Position numbers and translations under genes: made by a program
Assembly (NCBI RefSeq): GCF_040802235.1
Contig: NC_133174.1
Location: 86,760,647-86,824,646 of the forward strand
Source of the DNA: Manis javanica
Lineage: Eukaryota; Chordata; Mammalia; Pholidota; Manidae
Length of the DNA: 64,000 bases
Direction of reading: 5' to 3'
Part shown: positions 61,916-64,000 of the stretch, piece by piece
How positions within the stretch are numbered: the first letter of the stretch is position 1
How the letters are laid out: every line of letters begins with the position of its first letter
The notes under the pieces: model-generated
Databases searched by the model: none
What the model was told of the DNA's origin: nothing
The model's input: only the letters and a program-made list of their open reading frames with translations

Positions 61916-64000
61916 ATAAATGATTGTAATTTCAAATGCTCTCATACATTTATATTTCTCATACACAGACACAGTGTTCATCTCCCTTTTTCTGTTTTGG
62001 TCCAGAAGCCATCCTTTTAAGTTTTTATTTGTTTTCTTATCTCTGATTCCTCTAGTTCTAGATGTACCTAAAATCTCATCTTAGTACCTGACTCAAATGT
62101 TTCACTGGAGTAACAGTAGCCTTCCTGTGTCCATCTCTGTCTGACTGTTCACAATACCCGTTGGTATTGATTGCATTTTTGAATCCTTTTTGCATGCTTT
62201 AGGCACTTTGCACAAACATCTGTAATTCTCTCACTCTGCAACTGTTCTTTTTATGATAAGCTTTAATTTTGTGTGTGGGTTGTAATTGAAAGAGGAGTGG
62301 ACATAGGAGACAAGGATTGTATGATTTGATTTGCAGGCATATTCTCCTTTATAAAATAAGGAATTATTCTCATAAAATGATCACAACTGGAAATTATTCA
62401 TTAGTATATTTTACCTTAGAAGAGATATGTGGAAAATTGTTTATGAGTTAAAAAAAAAACAACTACAGAACCAAAACCTATACTTAGTATTTTTATTTCT
62501 TAGGCTGCAGATCCAGAGCCTATGAATATTTAAATATCGATGTTTCTTTGACCCAGCAAAAATAACTGGAAAGAAGTTCACATAGTAGTGTATGAATAAC
62601 ATAATCAGACATTCTTGGTAAGTTTTCAATAAGCAATATATGCACAGACTTCTCCATAGTGTATATATAGGTTGATTTCAATATTTCTTCATATGTATGT
62701 TTGCACAATATCTAAATTCTACATTTGCATAATTCATATGCAAGCATGATTACCTTTCTGCCTTTTACAAATTCACATACAAGCAATTCAGATTCCATTA
62801 ATTCATGAACAAAATCAAGCAAAACCTCTCCACCAAATGACTATTGCCAAGAAAAAAACGAGTTGGCAGGTAGAGTATTTTTCCCTCTACCAATAAAGTT
62901 AAAGTCACAAAAATAAATTGATAAATAAATGATAAAAAACATCAAATAGGCTGCAACCTTTACGAATTTTAATTCAACTTAACACATGTGGGGAACTCTG
63001 ACCTGCATGCAAAAATTTCACTTTCAGAATTTGTCTTTTTATCTGTTTATCAGGCACCTCCAATTCTTTGACATGACATGGAGGTCAAGAGGAAAGAAAA
63101 GAAATACAAAGTCACACTTTTGTTCCAATACTTTCTAGGTTATGAATAGGTGCTTGGGGAATGGTTTCCCATTCTCTCTGTGGTAGATCCTACCCAAACC
63201 AGCAGCCAGATAGCCTCTGAAGTACACACAATGACAGTTCTCCTAAGGAGGGTTGGGAGACATGACATCATGATAGATTTCCCTTGACCATACACTGCAC
63301 ATTGTTCAGTGCATGGTGAAGGGGAAAAATGAGTCTTCCTCTCTACCAATGCTCCTTTTTAAACCATCAAATAGGGTCTCTCTGAGAAAAGCATAAATAA
63401 ATTGCCTATTTTAAGCAGTATTCCCAAAAGAAATGTATGTTTTAATACTTGCATGTGTCTTGTCAAGCACTTCTTGAAACTGCCAAGTTTATGTTGTCTT
63501 CCTACAACCAGGCACATCTGCTTTCTTTGCAGATGGCAAAAAGGGCTTTTTAAATGACTCTCATCTAGGCCGAAGTCCAGCAGCTGGGTTCAGCTGTTAA
63601 AAAACTTGGATGTCAAATTAATTTTTAGGTGACATCTAATGTACTACATTCAGCTCGATCCCTATTTGGATATGCTCAAAGTTAGTAGAGAATAGTATTT
63701 CCTAAGTGATCATTTTTCAAACTATCTGCTAGCACTCTCAACTTAATTCAAGTAATGGGCACTGGCAGTTTCTGTGGAAAATGAAGAGGAAAAAGAGTAA
63801 GGGAAATCTCATTTTATCAAACAACCAACCAGACCAAGTATGTCAAACACATGCATTTTCATTTCACTAAAGAGAACAGGCTCAACAGAGCATTAAAGAA
63901 CATATTACCACAGAGACAGGTCTATGCCAGCATATCAAATCAGGATACATCGAGGCTGCCCTTCTGATTTATGGGTCCCACAGCATCCTTCTGCCAAGGT
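61916..64000. other. Unique DNA to the window end, no gene seen
   Basis: No long frame. 63400-63700 has a moderately GC-rich, non-repetitive texture that could be conserved non-coding DNA. A possible MIR3-like block lies near 62200-62260. No exon with matching splice sites was convincing. Confidence 0.4.

Overview
The window reads as an AT-rich, gene-poor stretch of a placental mammal nuclear genome. No bacterial, organellar or viral gene organisation is present. Most of what can be named is transposon-derived: four sense-strand LINE-1 (L1) copies, one antisense young L1 fragment, several older L1 fragments, at least one LTR-flanked class I-type endogenous retrovirus (ERV), scattered MIR/L2 relics, a MER5A-like DNA transposon relic and dinucleotide repeats. 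No young lineage-specific SINE (Alu, B1/B2, carnivore tRNA-Lys or ruminant type) is evident. The L1 3' tails do not look like the human, mouse or dog families I know. A non-model placental lineage such as pangolin fits, but that is a weak impression and not an identification.

Layout. 1-3870: L1 copy A, cut by the window edge. 3885-12600: unique DNA with MIR, L2 and old L1 fragments. 12714-17519: L1 copy B, with an 11-12 bp target-site duplication. 18360-29287: L1 copy C, split by a complete nested insertion of L1 copy D (24029-28406) that has its own 13-14 bp duplication and poly-A tail. 29301-32300: unique DNA, a long CA repeat, a clear MIR and an L2 tail. 32310-36400 (minus strand): the most interesting part. 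A 180-codon open frame (32516-33058) lies downstream of a decayed retroviral integrase end (33700-33883), and a poly(A) signal follows about 200 bp after its stop. 36515-38518: MIR and MER5A relics. 38519-42400: an old antisense L1. 45960-52510: a minus-strand ERV with two related LTRs and a decayed protease, abutted by a second LTR-like piece. 52961-59584: mostly unique DNA, including a stretch that looks like conserved non-coding sequence. 59585-61915: an old antisense L1 interrupted by a young 1.3-kb L1 with a perfect 12 bp duplication. 61916-64000: unique DNA.

How the parts relate. None of the L1 copies is intact. Copies A, B and D carry different internal deletions in ORF2, and all have stops or frameshifts, so none should be autonomous. 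The only coding frame whose survival chance does not readily explain is the 180-residue protein at 32516-33058. It has two CxxC pairs, a basic middle and a strongly acidic C-terminus, and it lies where an env or accessory gene would be expected in a minus-strand ERV. It may be an undescribed, possibly exapted, retroviral accessory or regulatory gene, or an unrecognised host gene. That is inference; the intact frame itself is directly visible.
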